A DNA stretch of 37,408 bases from an uncultured Clostridia bacterium. GTDB taxonomy: Bacteria; Bacillota; Clostridia; Oscillospirales; Oscillospiraceae. Under the pieces are notes generated by a model that saw nothing but the letters and a program-made list of their open reading frames with translations, was not told where the DNA came from and searched no databases. The stretch is from assembly GCA_946187035.1 (NCBI GenBank), contig CAMHPQ010000009.1:1-37408 (forward strand), read 5' to 3'. Each line of letters opens with the position of its first letter. Positions within the stretch are counted from its first letter, which is position 1. Shown piece by piece: positions 18,433-27,754 of the stretch. The translations under genes and the position numbers were made by a program.

Positions 18433-20509
18433 GATAAGCCTCCTTTCTCTGGGGCCAGTCTTTTGTGGTTTTTTCAATCAGTTTTTCTGCAATGCACAGC
18501 ACAGGCGCTAAAAACAGCATGATGACCAGCTCGCTGATGATCGCGCCTCTGGCCAGCAGCGCGCACATGCCCTTGACGATGTAAATATCACAGGTGATGT
18601 ATACGCCGAAAGTGGCCATGAAGAACACCGCCGCGCTCTGGAACACAGAGCGCATGGTGGTCTCCGCCGCACGGAAGATCGCTGTACTCCGTTCATGGTA
18701 CTGCAGTTCCTCCTGGAACCGCGTGGTCAGCAGAATCGCGTAATCCACCGTCGCACCCAGTTGGACACAGTTGACCACGGTGGAGTCCACAAAGGACGAG
18801 ACGGTGCCCATGAGCACACTGATGCTGAGATTGATCCAGATGGCGAGCTCAATGGACAGCACCAGGATCACAGGAAGGGAAATGGATTTGAAGACAATGG
18901 CGATCAAAATGAAAATTGCAATGATGGAAAGGCCTGCTGTCACCCGGAAATCTCGATCTGTGGTGTCTATCAGCCCCTGGGTGACGGCGCCCTCACCGGT
19001 GAGCAGCGCGTTGGGGTCGCAGGCATAGACGATTTCTTCCATCTGGTGCAGCTGCTCTGTCATCTCCGGGGTGGCCGGGCTGTACTCGGAGTTTACCATC
19101 ATCAGCTGCAGACCCTGCTGCTTGCACAGAGCAAGAATCTCGTCCGGCAGAATCTCCCCCGGAATGGCCGGGCCAATCAACTGATCATAGGCCAGAACCA
19201 GCGAAATGCCGTCCAACTTGGAAATCGCCTTTTCCATGGCCACCACGTCCTGCTGCGGCAGAGCATCGTCGAAGATCACAAACTGGGTGCTCGCCATGTT
19301 GAAGTCCTCTTTCATCCGATGGAGGCCGGAGATGGAGGGCAGATCGTCCGGCAGCGCACGATCCATACTGTAATACTTCTGCAGACCGGTCTGGGTCAAA
19401 TAGGCCGGAACCAAAAGAAGTAAAAACAGCAGGGCGAACAGACGCTTGTGTTTGACGATAAAGCGATTGGCCGGCGTGAAGTTTGGGATAAAGCTCCGGT
19501 GCCGGTAGCGGTCCATAAGGCTTTCCAACAGCAGAAGGATCGCCGGGAGCACAACAATTACGGTCAGCACGCCGAAAACCACGCCCTTGGCCATGACAAA
19601 GCCGATATCAAAGCCCAGCTTCAGGCGCATAAAGCACAGCGCAGCAAAGCCAAACACCGTGGTCAGAGAGCTTCCAGTCAACGCCGTGAAGGACTTTACC
19701 ACCGCGCTGGCCATGGCCTCCTCCCGGGTGTCATATTGGCCGCGCTCCTCGTGGTAGCGGTCGATCAGGAAAATGGAGTAGTCCATGGTGACGCCCAACT
19801 GCAGCACGGCGGCGACGCATTGGGTGATAAATGAGATCGAACCCATGAAGAAGTTGGTGCCCATGTTGTAGAGCACCGCGATGCCCAGCGCCGCCAAAAC
19901 CACCAGCGGCTGCAGCCAGGACTCCATGGTGAGCGCCATGATCGCCAGCGCCAGCGTTACGGCGATGGCAATATAGATCGGCGCCTGCTCGTCGGCCATC
20001 ATCTTGGTGTCCGCCACGATGACGGACAGGCCGCTGATGAACTGATTCTCTGCCAGCAGATCCTTGATTTGATCAATGGTGATCATCAGATCATCTGCGG
20101 TGTATTCCGGATCATACTGCACCATCATCATGGTGGCGTTTCCGTCTTTGCTGTAGAAGACCTTTTGAATCAGATCCGGCAGAATCTCTCTGGGTACCGT
20201 AATGTCAGCGATGGAGTCCACCCAGATCACGTTGCCGACGCCGTCCACCTGTTCGATTCGATCCTTCAGCGCAGCGGCCTCCTTGGCTGGCGCGTTTTCC
20301 ACTACGACAATGGAGATGCCGGCTGTGTGAAAGGTGTCATCCAATACCAGCTCCCCCTGGACCGAAGGCAGATCATCCGGCAGATAGGAGAGAATGTCAT
20401 AATTCACCCGGGTGCAGACGAAGCCGATCATAGCCGGAATGCACAGCAGCAGCGCGAGCAGCAGCACCTTCTTCGGGTGCCGCGCCTCCCAGAGCGCAAT
20501 CTTCCGCAT
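18419..20509 (-). CDS. MMPL/RND-family transporter
   Basis: Two repeated halves, each with a hydrophobic N-terminal helix, a large loop and a TM bundle (GVTMDYSIFLIDRYHEE; GATVDYAILLTTRFQEE). ATG 20509 preceded by GGAAGGAGG. Confidence 0.92.
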   Translation of the reverse strand: MRKIALWEARHPKKVLLLALLLCIPAMIGFVCTRVNYDILSYLPDDLPSVQGELVLDDTFHTAGISIVVVENAPAKEAAALKDRIEQVDGVGNVIWVDSIADITVPREILPDLIQKVFYSKDGNATMMMVQYDPEYTADDLMITIDQIKDLLAENQFISGLSVIVADTKMMADEQAPIYIAIAVTLALAIMALTMESWLQPLVVLAALGIAVLYNMGTNFFMGSISFITQCVAAVLQLGVTMDYSIFLIDRYHEERGQYDTREEAMASAVVKSFTALTGSSLTTVFGFAALCFMRLKLGFDIGFVMAKGVVFGVLTVIVVLPAILLLLESLMDRYRHRSFIPNFTPANRFIVKHKRLFALLFLLLLVPAYLTQTGLQKYYSMDRALPDDLPSISGLHRMKEDFNMASTQFVIFDDALPQQDVVAMEKAISKLDGISLVLAYDQLIGPAIPGEILPDEILALCKQQGLQLMMVNSEYSPATPEMTEQLHQMEEIVYACDPNALLTGEGAVTQGLIDTTDRDFRVTAGLSIIAIFILIAIVFKSISLPVILVLSIELAIWINLSISVLMGTVSSFVDSTVVNCVQLGATVDYAILLTTRFQEELQYHERSTAIFRAAETTMRSVFQSAAVFFMATFGVYITCDIYIVKGMCALLARGAIISELVIMLFLAPVLCIAEKLIEKTTKDWPQRKEAYHALQ

Positions 20510-20549
20510 GGCCTCGCCTCCTTCCGATGCTTTTGACAAAATATATTAT

Positions 20550-20577
20550 ATTTTATCATATTTTTGAATTATGTCAA
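20550..20577 (-). promoter_or_regulatory. Promoter of MMPL operon
   Basis: Minus strand TTGACA (20577-20572), 16 nt, TAAAAT (20555-20550). Confidence 0.65.
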
Positions 20578-20616
20578 CAGTTTCTGATTGATTTTGTTAT
20601 TAAATTGTAACTTTTT

Positions 20617-20652
20617 AAGAAAAGAAATGCAGAGCACAATCGTACTCTGCAT
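20617..20652 (-). terminator. Rho-independent terminator after queA
   Basis: Minus strand ATGCAGAG-tacgattgtg-CTCTGCAT followed by TTCTTTTCTT. Confidence 0.8.
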
Positions 20653-20665
20653 GGAAATCTTTGCA

Positions 20666-21688
20666 TCAATGGATGAACATCGCATCACCGAATGAGAAGA
20701 AACGGTACCTTTCTTCCACCGCTTCCTGATAGGCATTGAGGATGTGCTCCCTCCCTGCCAGTGCGGAGACCAGCATGATGAGGGTGCTCTCCGGAAGGTG
20801 GAAATTAGTCACCAGCGCATCAATGCATCTGAAAGAATAGCCGGGATAGATAAAGATATCCGTCCATCCTCCCTTCGCCTCTGTGACGCCTTCCGGGGTC
20901 GTGAAGCTCTCCAGCGTGCGGCAGGAGGTGGTTCCCACGGCGATGACGCGCTTCCCTGCCCCCTTGGTCGCGTTGATGGTTGCGGCTGTCTCAGCGGGAA
21001 TCTCGCAGTATTCCGAGTGCATGACGTGGTCGGTGATCTCGTCCTCTTTGACAGGACGGAAGGTGCCGAGGCCCACGTGGAGCGTCACATAACAGATTTT
21101 AACGCCTTTGTCCGCGATCTTCTGCAGCAGCTCCGGGGTGAAGTGCAGGCCTGCGGTGGGCGCAGCGGCGCTTCCGATGGCTCTGGAATAAACCGTCTGG
21201 TAACGTTCCTGATCCTGCAGCTCTGCTTTGATATAAGGCGGCAGCGGCATTCTGCCCAGCTCTTCCAAAATCTCCAGGAAGATGCCGTCATAGTGGAACT
21301 GTACCACTTTATTGCCGTCCGGAAGGGCGTCAGTCACCGTGGCTTTGAGCTTCCCCTCTCCGAAGGTGAGCTCCACCCCCGGCTGGGTCTTTCTTCCGGG
21401 ACGCGTGAGACACTCCCACTTCCCTTCGCCCAGATCCCGCAGCAGCAGAACCTCCACCGCGCCGCCGGTCATGCGGTTGCCCATGAGTCTCGCGGGCAGC
21501 ACACGGGAGTCGTTCAGCACCAGACAATCGCCCGGCTCCAGATAATCCGGAAGATCGTAAAAGTGCCGATGCGTCGTATCCCCGGTCTGCTTGTCCAAAA
21601 TCAACAGACGGGACGCGTCTCGCTGTTCCAGAGGCGTCTGTGCGATCAATTCCTCTGGAAGATCAAAATAGAAATCCGATTTTTTCAT
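20666..21688 (-). CDS. queA: S-adenosylmethionine:tRNA ribosyltransferase-isomerase
   Basis: [29 protein letters not shown]...[14 protein letters not shown]...[24 protein letters not shown]. Confidence 0.98.
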   Translation of the reverse strand: MKKSDFYFDLPEELIAQTPLEQRDASRLLILDKQTGDTTHRHFYDLPDYLEPGDCLVLNDSRVLPARLMGNRMTGGAVEVLLLRDLGEGKWECLTRPGRKTQPGVELTFGEGKLKATVTDALPDGNKVVQFHYDGIFLEILEELGRMPLPPYIKAELQDQERYQTVYSRAIGSAAAPTAGLHFTPELLQKIADKGVKICYVTLHVGLGTFRPVKEDEITDHVMHSEYCEIPAETAATINATKGAGKRVIAVGTTSCRTLESFTTPEGVTEAKGGWTDIFIYPGYSFRCIDALVTNFHLPESTLIMLVSALAGREHILNAYQEAVEERYRFFSFGDAMFIH

Positions 21689-23232
21689 CCGACGTAGGCT
21701 CCGGTAAAGTAAAAGCTGATGATCTGGTCATAGGTCATGTTGTGGACCTTGGCCATGGAGTAGGCGCCCCACTGGCTCATGCCCAGGTTGTGGCCGTATC
21801 CGCCGCCGGAGATGACGTAGTTGTCGCCCTGCTCCGTGACGGTGAAGTGACGGCTGGTGTAGCGCGCGCCGATTCCCTTGAGGAAGTCGCGCACGTTGTC
21901 CTTGGCATAGGTTTTGCCGCCGACTGTGACCGTCTGAATGTTGCCGATGGGCGTTTTGGTGGTTTTGACCTCTCCGGTCTGGGACTTCGGTACGGTCATG
22001 CTCCAGGACTTGCAGTAGAAATCGATGTCGGCCTCATAGGGATCCTGCACAGCGCGGAGATAAGGCACCACGGTGTCCGACCAGACGTTCTCGGAATCCT
22101 CGGTGGCGCCGCCGTCGGCTGCAAAGTAATATACCGCGCAGACTGCGCCCTGATAGCGTACAAACATGCCGGCAGTCTCATCCACAGCCTGATTGGTCTT
22201 GTCAGAGGAGTTGTGGAGACCGTTGTAGACCTGGGATTTTGTATCCGGGGAGAGGTCGAAGCCGTAGGCACGGAATTTGTTCTGATTCCCAACGGCATAG
22301 GTGCGCGCCAGCACAGCCTGGGCTTTCAGGGCCTCCAGAGGCCAATCCGCGCCCATTTCGTTGGCCAGAACGCCCTTGGTGTATTCCTCCAGACCGATGA
22401 AGTTTACCACCGTCAGGTTGTCGCCGGTGAGACGGGTGAACTGAAAATCGCCGTAATAGCTGTATTCACCGCATTTGGTGATGGCCTTGCCGTCAGATAC
22501 CGGAGACACGGCCAGAGAATAGCTGGAGCCGCAGTCGAAGCCAAAGAGCACCTTTTCCGAGCCGTTGCGCAAAACCAGAACGCTTCGATCCGTGCCGGTA
22601 TAGACCGCGCCGGAGTAGCCCTTGGTCTTCAATGCCTCTGCCGCGTCATTCTGAGAGGTGAAGCTTCCCACCAGGACCACAAAGGTGCCGTTCTGATAAA
22701 ACGGGAATCCGCCTGCCGCATCGGCTGCCTGCTGCGCTGCGCTGAGAGAATCATAGGTCTGGTTCAGACGAATGTGATACCCTCCGGTGTTACCTGCCGC
22801 AATGTTCGCGGTGTGATCCGGGACCACGTTGATGTCCGTGACGCTGATGGTTCCAAGAGAGACGAAATTGCGGTTGGCGTCAAAATAGCCCACCTGGAAT
22901 CCGCTGCCGTTGGTAACGGTCAGGGGCATCTCCGCCTTTGCGTCGGAACCATAAAAGAGTCCCACACGCACCAGCTTCAAGTCCACAGGAACGGACTCGT
23001 AAGTCTGCTGCTTGCCCCCAACCTGCTGCAGACCTGCGGCGGTCAGTGCGCTGGCGGAGGCGTTGCCCAGCTGCTGGGTACCGGAAGCGCCCACAGCGTA
23101 GACCTCAGACAGATCGTTCGAGATCATACCGCCGGCGTCATTCACATAGACCTCCCCCGCTGCCATGGCGGCTCCACAGAGCAGCGCGGCAATCAGCAGA
23201 ATGGAGAAAAATTGAATCGTTAGCTTTTTCAT
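21685..23232 (-). CDS. SpoIID/LytB-domain protein with a SPOR-like domain and signal peptide
   Basis: [34 protein letters not shown]...[20 protein letters not shown] are SpoIID/LytB motifs; central [21 protein letters not shown] is SPOR-like. Confidence 0.92.
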   Translation of the reverse strand: MKKLTIQFFSILLIAALLCGAAMAAGEVYVNDAGGMISNDLSEVYAVGASGTQQLGNASASALTAAGLQQVGGKQQTYESVPVDLKLVRVGLFYGSDAKAEMPLTVTNGSGFQVGYFDANRNFVSLGTISVTDINVVPDHTANIAAGNTGGYHIRLNQTYDSLSAAQQAADAAGGFPFYQNGTFVVLVGSFTSQNDAAEALKTKGYSGAVYTGTDRSVLVLRNGSEKVLFGFDCGSSYSLAVSPVSDGKAITKCGEYSYYGDFQFTRLTGDNLTVVNFIGLEEYTKGVLANEMGADWPLEALKAQAVLARTYAVGNQNKFRAYGFDLSPDTKSQVYNGLHNSSDKTNQAVDETAGMFVRYQGAVCAVYYFAADGGATEDSENVWSDTVVPYLRAVQDPYEADIDFYCKSWSMTVPKSQTGEVKTTKTPIGNIQTVTVGGKTYAKDNVRDFLKGIGARYTSRHFTVTEQGDNYVISGGGYGHNLGMSQWGAYSMAKVHNMTYDQIISFYFTGAYVG

Positions 23233-23283
23233 ATGAGAACCTCTACTGAAAAGCGTTAAAGCGTTTTCTGAATGTACTGCTCT

Positions 23284-23312
23284 ATTATATACAAAAGAGT
23301 GTCATAAAGCAA
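23284..23312 (-). promoter_or_regulatory. Sigma-A-like promoter for spoIID-like/queA operon
   Basis: Minus strand TTGCTT (23312-23307), 17 nt, TATAAT (23289-23284). Confidence 0.65.
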
Positions 23313-23415
23313 GAGAAATTGAAGAAAAATTACAATTGTTTGTTTAAATTTGTTTCTTTTAAGAAAATGAACCAAATTCTGAATCGGATTTCCGAAAAAA
23401 TTGTGAAAATAGGAA

Positions 23416-23444
23416 TTGACAAACTGTCCGCTTTCGTATATAAT
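23416..23444 (+). promoter_or_regulatory. Sigma-A consensus promoter for tRNA-Val
   Basis: TTGACA (23416-23421), 17 nt, TATAAT (23439-23444). Confidence 0.85.
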
Positions 23445-23459
23445 CGCTTTTGTTGACAC

Positions 23460-23536
23460 GGACGATTAGCTCAGCTGGTATGAGCATCCGCTTGACGTGC
23501 GGAGGGTCACAGGTTCAAGTCCTGTATCGTCCACCA
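23460..23536 (+). tRNA. tRNA-Val (anticodon GAC), CCA encoded
   Basis: GGACGATTAGCTCAGCTGGTATGAGCATCCGCTTGACGTGCGGAGGGTCACAGGTTCAAGTCCTGTATCGTCCACCA, full cloverleaf. Confidence 0.97.
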
Positions 23537-23538
23537 TG

Positions 23539-23570
23539 AAATCCCGAAATCAGATTTGATTTCGGGATTT
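23539..23570 (+). terminator. Terminator hairpin after tRNA-Val
   Basis: AAATCCCGAAAT...ATTTCGGGATTT. Confidence 0.75.
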
Positions 23571-23611
23571 ATCATACTATTTTGAAATTTCCCAGGATTG
23601 GGTGTGTATCC

Positions 23612-24982
23612 ATGGCTGAAGAACGAATTCAGGAAAACAAAATGGGCTATATGCCCGAAAATAAACTGCTGCTGAGTATGGCGATCCCCATGGTGATCTC
23701 CATGCTGGTGCAGGCTCTCTACAACGTGGTGGACAGCATCTTTGTTGCCAGACTCAGCGAGGACGCCCTCACGGCGGTATCGGTAGCCTTCCCTCTGCAG
23801 AACATCATGATCTCCGTGTCTGTGGGCTTCGGCGTCGGTATCAACGCCCTGCTCTCCCGTGCGCTGGGACAGAAGAACCTGAAGCGCGCCAATGATGTGG
23901 CGATTCAGGGTCTGATTCTGGAGGTGCTCAGCTGTGCTGTCATGATGCTGATCGGCGCATTCGGCGTGGAGGCCTTCATGCGGTCCCAGACCCAGATTGA
24001 TGAGATCGTGCACTATGGCGTCACCTATCTGCGCATCTGCATGTGTCTGAGCTTCGGCGTGTTCATATCGATCTGCTATGAGCGCTTTCTCCAGTCCACC
24101 GGGCGGACCGTTTATTCCATGGCGATCCAGCTGGTGGGCGCGGTGATCAATATCATTTTTGATCCCATTCTGATTTTCGGCCTTCTGGGCTTCCCCAAGA
24201 TGGGCATCGCCGGCGCAGCGGCTGCCACGGTGCTGGGTCAGTGGATCAGCGCGGTAGTGGCCATTGTTTTGAACAAAAAGAAGAATCCGGAGATTCATAT
24301 TGACCTGCGCAAGATTCGCCCGAATTTCCCTCTGCAGGGTGAGATCTGCAAAATCAGTATCCCCTCCATCGTCATGGCCAGCATCGGCTCTGTCACCACC
24401 TATATCATGGACGTGATCCTGTTCAAGTTCTCCTCCACGGCGGTGGCGGTCTACGGCGCGTATTTCAAGCTCCAGAGCTTTTTCTTCATGCCGGTGTTCG
24501 GTCTGAACAACGGTATGGTGCCCATTATCGCTTTCAACTACGGCGCGCAAAAGCCGGAGCGCATCCACAAGACCTTCCGTCTTGCAATGACCTATGCCGT
24601 CTGCATCATGCTGGTCGGATTTGCACTGTTCCAGCTGATTCCGCAAGTGTTTCTCGGCTTTTTTGACGCCTCTCCGGACATGCTGGCCATCGGTGTTCCG
24701 GCGCTGCGGCGCATCAGTCTCTGCTTCCTGTTTGCAGGCATCTGCATCATCAGCTCCTCCACCTGTCAAGCTCTTGGTTACAGCATCTATGGCATGTTCA
24801 TTTCCATCGCCCGTCAGATCCTGGTGCTGATCCCCAGCGCCTATCTGCTGAGCCTCACCGGCGTGCTGGACAATGTCTGGCTGGCCTTCCCCATCGCGGA
24901 GCTCATGTCGCTGTTTATGTCGCTTCTGCTGCTCCGCACAGCGCTGCGGAAGACCGGTATGGCCAAAGTCAAAGCCGCGTAA
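23612..24982 (+). CDS. MATE family efflux transporter
   Basis: MPMVISMLVQALYNVVDSIFVARLSEDALTAVSVAFPLQNIMISVSVGFGVGINALLSRALGQ. Start uncertain (23582 or 23612). Confidence 0.93.
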   Translation: MAEERIQENKMGYMPENKLLLSMAIPMVISMLVQALYNVVDSIFVARLSEDALTAVSVAFPLQNIMISVSVGFGVGINALLSRALGQKNLKRANDVAIQGLILEVLSCAVMMLIGAFGVEAFMRSQTQIDEIVHYGVTYLRICMCLSFGVFISICYERFLQSTGRTVYSMAIQLVGAVINIIFDPILIFGLLGFPKMGIAGAAAATVLGQWISAVVAIVLNKKKNPEIHIDLRKIRPNFPLQGEICKISIPSIVMASIGSVTTYIMDVILFKFSSTAVAVYGAYFKLQSFFFMPVFGLNNGMVPIIAFNYGAQKPERIHKTFRLAMTYAVCIMLVGFALFQLIPQVFLGFFDASPDMLAIGVPALRRISLCFLFAGICIISSSTCQALGYSIYGMFISIARQILVLIPSAYLLSLTGVLDNVWLAFPIAELMSLFMSLLLLRTALRKTGMAKVKAA

Positions 24983-24998
24983 AACGCTTCTTCAAGCA

Positions 24999-25047
24999 AA
25001 ACAATCCCCTGCTCTCCGTGAGATCGGAAACCAGGGGATAATTGTTT
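24999..25047. terminator. Bidirectional terminator between convergent MATE and xerD genes
   Basis: ACAATCCCCTG...CAGGGGATAATTGTTT. Confidence 0.8.
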
Positions 25048-25053
25048 ATGTTT

Positions 25054-25944
25054 TCACGCTCTCGGATGTGCCTTGGAATAGACGTCCTTGAGCTGCTTTT
25101 TCACCAGCTGGGAGTAGACCTGCGTGGAAGAGATGTCCGCGTGGCCCAGCATCTCCTGAATGGAGTGGAGATCCGCGCCGTTCTCCAACAGATGCGCCGC
25201 GAAGGAGTGGCGCAGGGTGTGGGGCGTGATGGTCTTCTCGATGCCGGCTTTCTGCTGGTAGTGCTTGATGATCTTCCAGAAGCCCTGACGGGACATGCGC
25301 TCGCCGCTGATGTTCACAAAGAGGGACTGCTCGTCCGGCGTGGCGATCATCTGCGGGCGGATGAACTCGATGTACTCAGACAGTGCCATCACTGCCTTGG
25401 GATAGAGCGGAATGGCGCGCACCTTGTCCTTTTTTTGGCAGTGGATCACCGCGCTGGCCAGATCCACGTCCGAGATGTTCAGACTGATCAGCTCGCTGAC
25501 ACGGATGCCGGTGGCGTACAGCAGCTCCAGCATGGCCTTATCGCGGTAGCCCTTCATGTCTACGCACTGGGGCTGATCCAGCAGCAGGTCCACCTCCTGA
25601 CTGGAGAGGATCTGCGGAAGCTTCTGGGTGGCCTTGTCCGGCACCAGCTTACCGGTGGGCAAAGCCTCCACCACATGCTCTTCCAGCAGGAACTGATAGA
25701 AGTTTTTCAGGGAGGCGATGGCGCGGGAGACGGTGGCAACCGACTTCCCTTTCGCACGCAGTGCTTCGATGTATTCTGCCAGATCGTCCTCCGAGGCCGT
25801 ATCCAGCTCCACATCGGTATTTGCATCCAGGTATTCGCCCAGCTGTCGGATGTCGCGCAGGTAGGAAGCAAGCGTGTTGTTCGACGCCTTCTTCACTTCG
25901 GTCAGAAACCGTTCGTAGCGCTCCAGGCATTCCGCGTTGGTCAC
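25054..25944 (-). CDS. xerD: Tyrosine recombinase XerD
   Basis: LLYATGIRVSELISL, HTLRHSFAAHLLENGADLHSIQEMLGHADISSTQVYSQL motifs. GTG start 25944 after a GAGAGGGGG SD; the ORF-track start is too long. Confidence 0.93.
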   Translation of the reverse strand: MTNAECLERYERFLTEVKKASNNTLASYLRDIRQLGEYLDANTDVELDTASEDDLAEYIEALRAKGKSVATVSRAIASLKNFYQFLLEEHVVEALPTGKLVPDKATQKLPQILSSQEVDLLLDQPQCVDMKGYRDKAMLELLYATGIRVSELISLNISDVDLASAVIHCQKKDKVRAIPLYPKAVMALSEYIEFIRPQMIATPDEQSLFVNISGERMSRQGFWKIIKHYQQKAGIEKTITPHTLRHSFAAHLLENGADLHSIQEMLGHADISSTQVYSQLVKKQLKDVYSKAHPRA

Positions 25945-25976
25945 TGGACGCACCCCCTCTCTCTGAAATGTTCTAA

Positions 25977-26576
25977 TTAAAGCCAATTCAATATGGCCGG
26001 AATTACATAGGTTTTCACCGACGCTGCGAGCAGCAGCAAGACGGCAGCGGCAGCCAGAGGCTGGACATGGCTCTCCTCCGGCGGAAGCGGCTGATCGCTC
26101 CAGCGCATGGCCAGAAGTCTTGCGGACCGGCGCATACTGTACTCCCCCAGCAGAAACAAGGCCGGTAGCAGAAGCAGTCCGGGAAGGCCAATCTGCAGCA
26201 GTACAGGGATCCAGTCCATGGTTCCGCCGCGCAGACAGGCTGTAATCGAACTGCCGGCCAGAAAGCCTTTGACAGCCAAAACCAGCGGAACCAGCGCAAA
26301 GCCGAGATAGGATGTGCTCAAAAGCAGCATCCCAAAGCCATAGGTTCCACAGCCTGCCAGTTCCGTCAGCAAATCTGTTGACGGAGCAACCCCAATCAGC
26401 CCGGCTTGCGCCCAGGTTACTGGCAGATTGGCAGTGGTGCCCAGCCAGACCCCACTTGCGCAACCGAGCAAATACCCGGCAGCAAGCGCAAACACCCCCA
26501 GCGGAAGGGGACGTCCGGGAGATCCGGAAAGCCGTCGTAATCGGCGAAATCGTCTGTTACCTGTTCGTCTCATCAT
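25977..26576 (-). CDS. Stage II sporulation protein M (SpoIIM)-like membrane protein
   Basis: Multi-TM protein of about 200 aa (LGVFALAAGYLLGCASGVW...LVLAVKGFLAGSSITACL) directly upstream of xerD. Confidence 0.7.
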   Translation of the reverse strand: MMRRTGNRRFRRLRRLSGSPGRPLPLGVFALAAGYLLGCASGVWLGTTANLPVTWAQAGLIGVAPSTDLLTELAGCGTYGFGMLLLSTSYLGFALVPLVLAVKGFLAGSSITACLRGGTMDWIPVLLQIGLPGLLLLPALFLLGEYSMRRSARLLAMRWSDQPLPPEESHVQPLAAAAVLLLLAASVKTYVIPAILNWL

Positions 26577-26622
26577 CCATCACCAGGGACAGAATATGTG
26601 CCGAAAAGACATAACAGAACAA

Positions 26623-26857
26623 TTTACATAATTGACGTAAACATAATATAGTACAAATTTTACTTATTTTCAAGAGTTTCGTAAATTTTTTTCATTTTTT
26701 GTTTATTATGCTCAAAAGATTATGTAAACAATATTATGTAAACATAAAAATATTTTCAGATTTAAAAGAAGCTGTAACCTCCCCAAATTACCCATATTTA
26801 GAAAAAACAATTGGAAAGTGCCCTACATCTTGGTAATCAATTATCATTTATGTAAAC
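26623..26857. repeat. Cluster of five TTATGTAAACATAA-type motifs in an AT-rich intergenic region
   Basis: TTTACATAA (26623-26631), GTAAACATAA (26637-26646), TTATGTAAACA (26720-26730), TTATGTAAACATAA (26734-26747), TTATGTAAAC (26848-26857). Confidence 0.7.
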
Positions 26858-26871
26858 CCGCGTGGTTAATA

Positions 26872-27285
26872 CTATTTGTAATTTCTGCCCTGGTTTCTTC
26901 GATTACGATTTGTATACTTCCCGCGCTTTTTATGAAAAATGCACGAACCGAGCCAGGCGGAGATTACAATCAGAAACGCGCCCAGCAGGGTTCCGGAAGT
27001 AAAAAATGCCTCTAAATGAAACACGAGCTTTCCCATCAGAAAGAGAACGGCCAGACTCACACCGGTGAGCAGACCTCTCTTCCCTGCCCCTCGATTTAGC
27101 GCGCCGGCGAACAGAGCCGCCAGTGACAATGCGATCAGCAGCGCCGGAACTGCAGCTTCCATCGGCAGTACCGATCGCTCGGTCAGCTCTGCTGCAGCGA
27201 AAGACAAACCTGCGAATATGATGATCCCACAGAGCACGGATCGAAGAAGCCAGAATCCTCTTTTTTGCTTCATGACGGAATTCAA
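26872..27285 (-). CDS. TIGR04086-like membrane protein
   Basis: Four predicted TM helices, about 130 aa, adjacent to yajC; TTG start 27285 with AAGGGGG SD at 7 nt. Confidence 0.7.
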   Translation of the reverse strand: MNSVMKQKRGFWLLRSVLCGIIIFAGLSFAAAELTERSVLPMEAAVPALLIALSLAALFAGALNRGAGKRGLLTGVSLAVLFLMGKLVFHLEAFFTSGTLLGAFLIVISAWLGSCIFHKKRGKYTNRNRRNQGRNYK

Positions 27286-27288
27286 AGA

Positions 27289-27341
27289 ATAACCCCCTTG
27301 CAGAAATCGGATGGTTCATCCTATTCCCGCAAGGGGGTATT
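27289..27341 (-). promoter_or_regulatory. Long hairpin between yajC and the downstream membrane protein; contains the latter's SD
   Basis: Arms ACCCCCTTGC (27292-27301) and GCAAGGGGGT (27329-27338), with a weaker inner stem. Confidence 0.7.
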
Positions 27342-27369
27342 CATACCATATCAGATTCAGACGATCTCG

Positions 27370-27690
27370 TTATTCGTCCTTCTTCTTTCCGGCTTTCTTC
27401 TCTTCTGCAGCCTTTTTCTCCTGCGCCTCGACACGGGCGTTGGTGGAGATGGCCCACTTTGTCACCTGAATGCGAACCTGATCCTCACCGGTCTCGAAGG
27501 TCACGGTGTCGTCATTGACGGAGACGACTCTGCCCATCAGGCCGCCGATGGTGACGATCTCATCACCGGGACGCAGGCTGTCGCGCATCTCGTTGAGTTT
27601 TTTCTTCTTACGGTTCTCCGGCAGAATCAGGAACACGTAGAAGATCAGGATCATGACCACAAGAAGAATGATGGAAGAATAATTCATCAC
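27370..27690 (-). CDS. yajC: Preprotein translocase subunit YajC
   Basis: FYVFLILPENRKKKKLNEMRDSLRPGDEIVTIGGLMGRVVSVNDDTVTFE. Confidence 0.95.
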   Translation of the reverse strand: MMNYSSIILLVVMILIFYVFLILPENRKKKKLNEMRDSLRPGDEIVTIGGLMGRVVSVNDDTVTFETGEDQVRIQVTKWAISTNARVEAQEKKAAEEKKAGKKKDE

Positions 27691-27754
27691 GTTCTCCCCT
27701 TTCTTTATATATATCGGAAAATATTATAGCGCGTTTGGAATGAGAATGCAAGCA

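Noticed and set aside
21640-23223. 527-aa plus-strand ORF antisense to the SpoIID-like gene
   Set aside because: Shadow frame opposite a protein with clear motifs.
23507-24769. 420-aa minus-strand ORF over tRNA-Val and the MATE gene
   Set aside because: His/Asp/Gln-rich antisense frame that also overlaps the tRNA; typical shadow of a membrane-protein gene.
25054-25944. Tyrosine recombinase as sign of an integrated mobile element
   Set aside because: Sequence and spoIIM-like neighbour fit housekeeping XerD; no attachment repeats or phage genes nearby, and no repeat of the tRNA 3' ends was noticed.
25945-26463. N-terminal extension of the xerD ORF
   Set aside because: Overlaps the SpoIIM-like gene in another frame; GTG 25944 has a good SD and matches XerD length.
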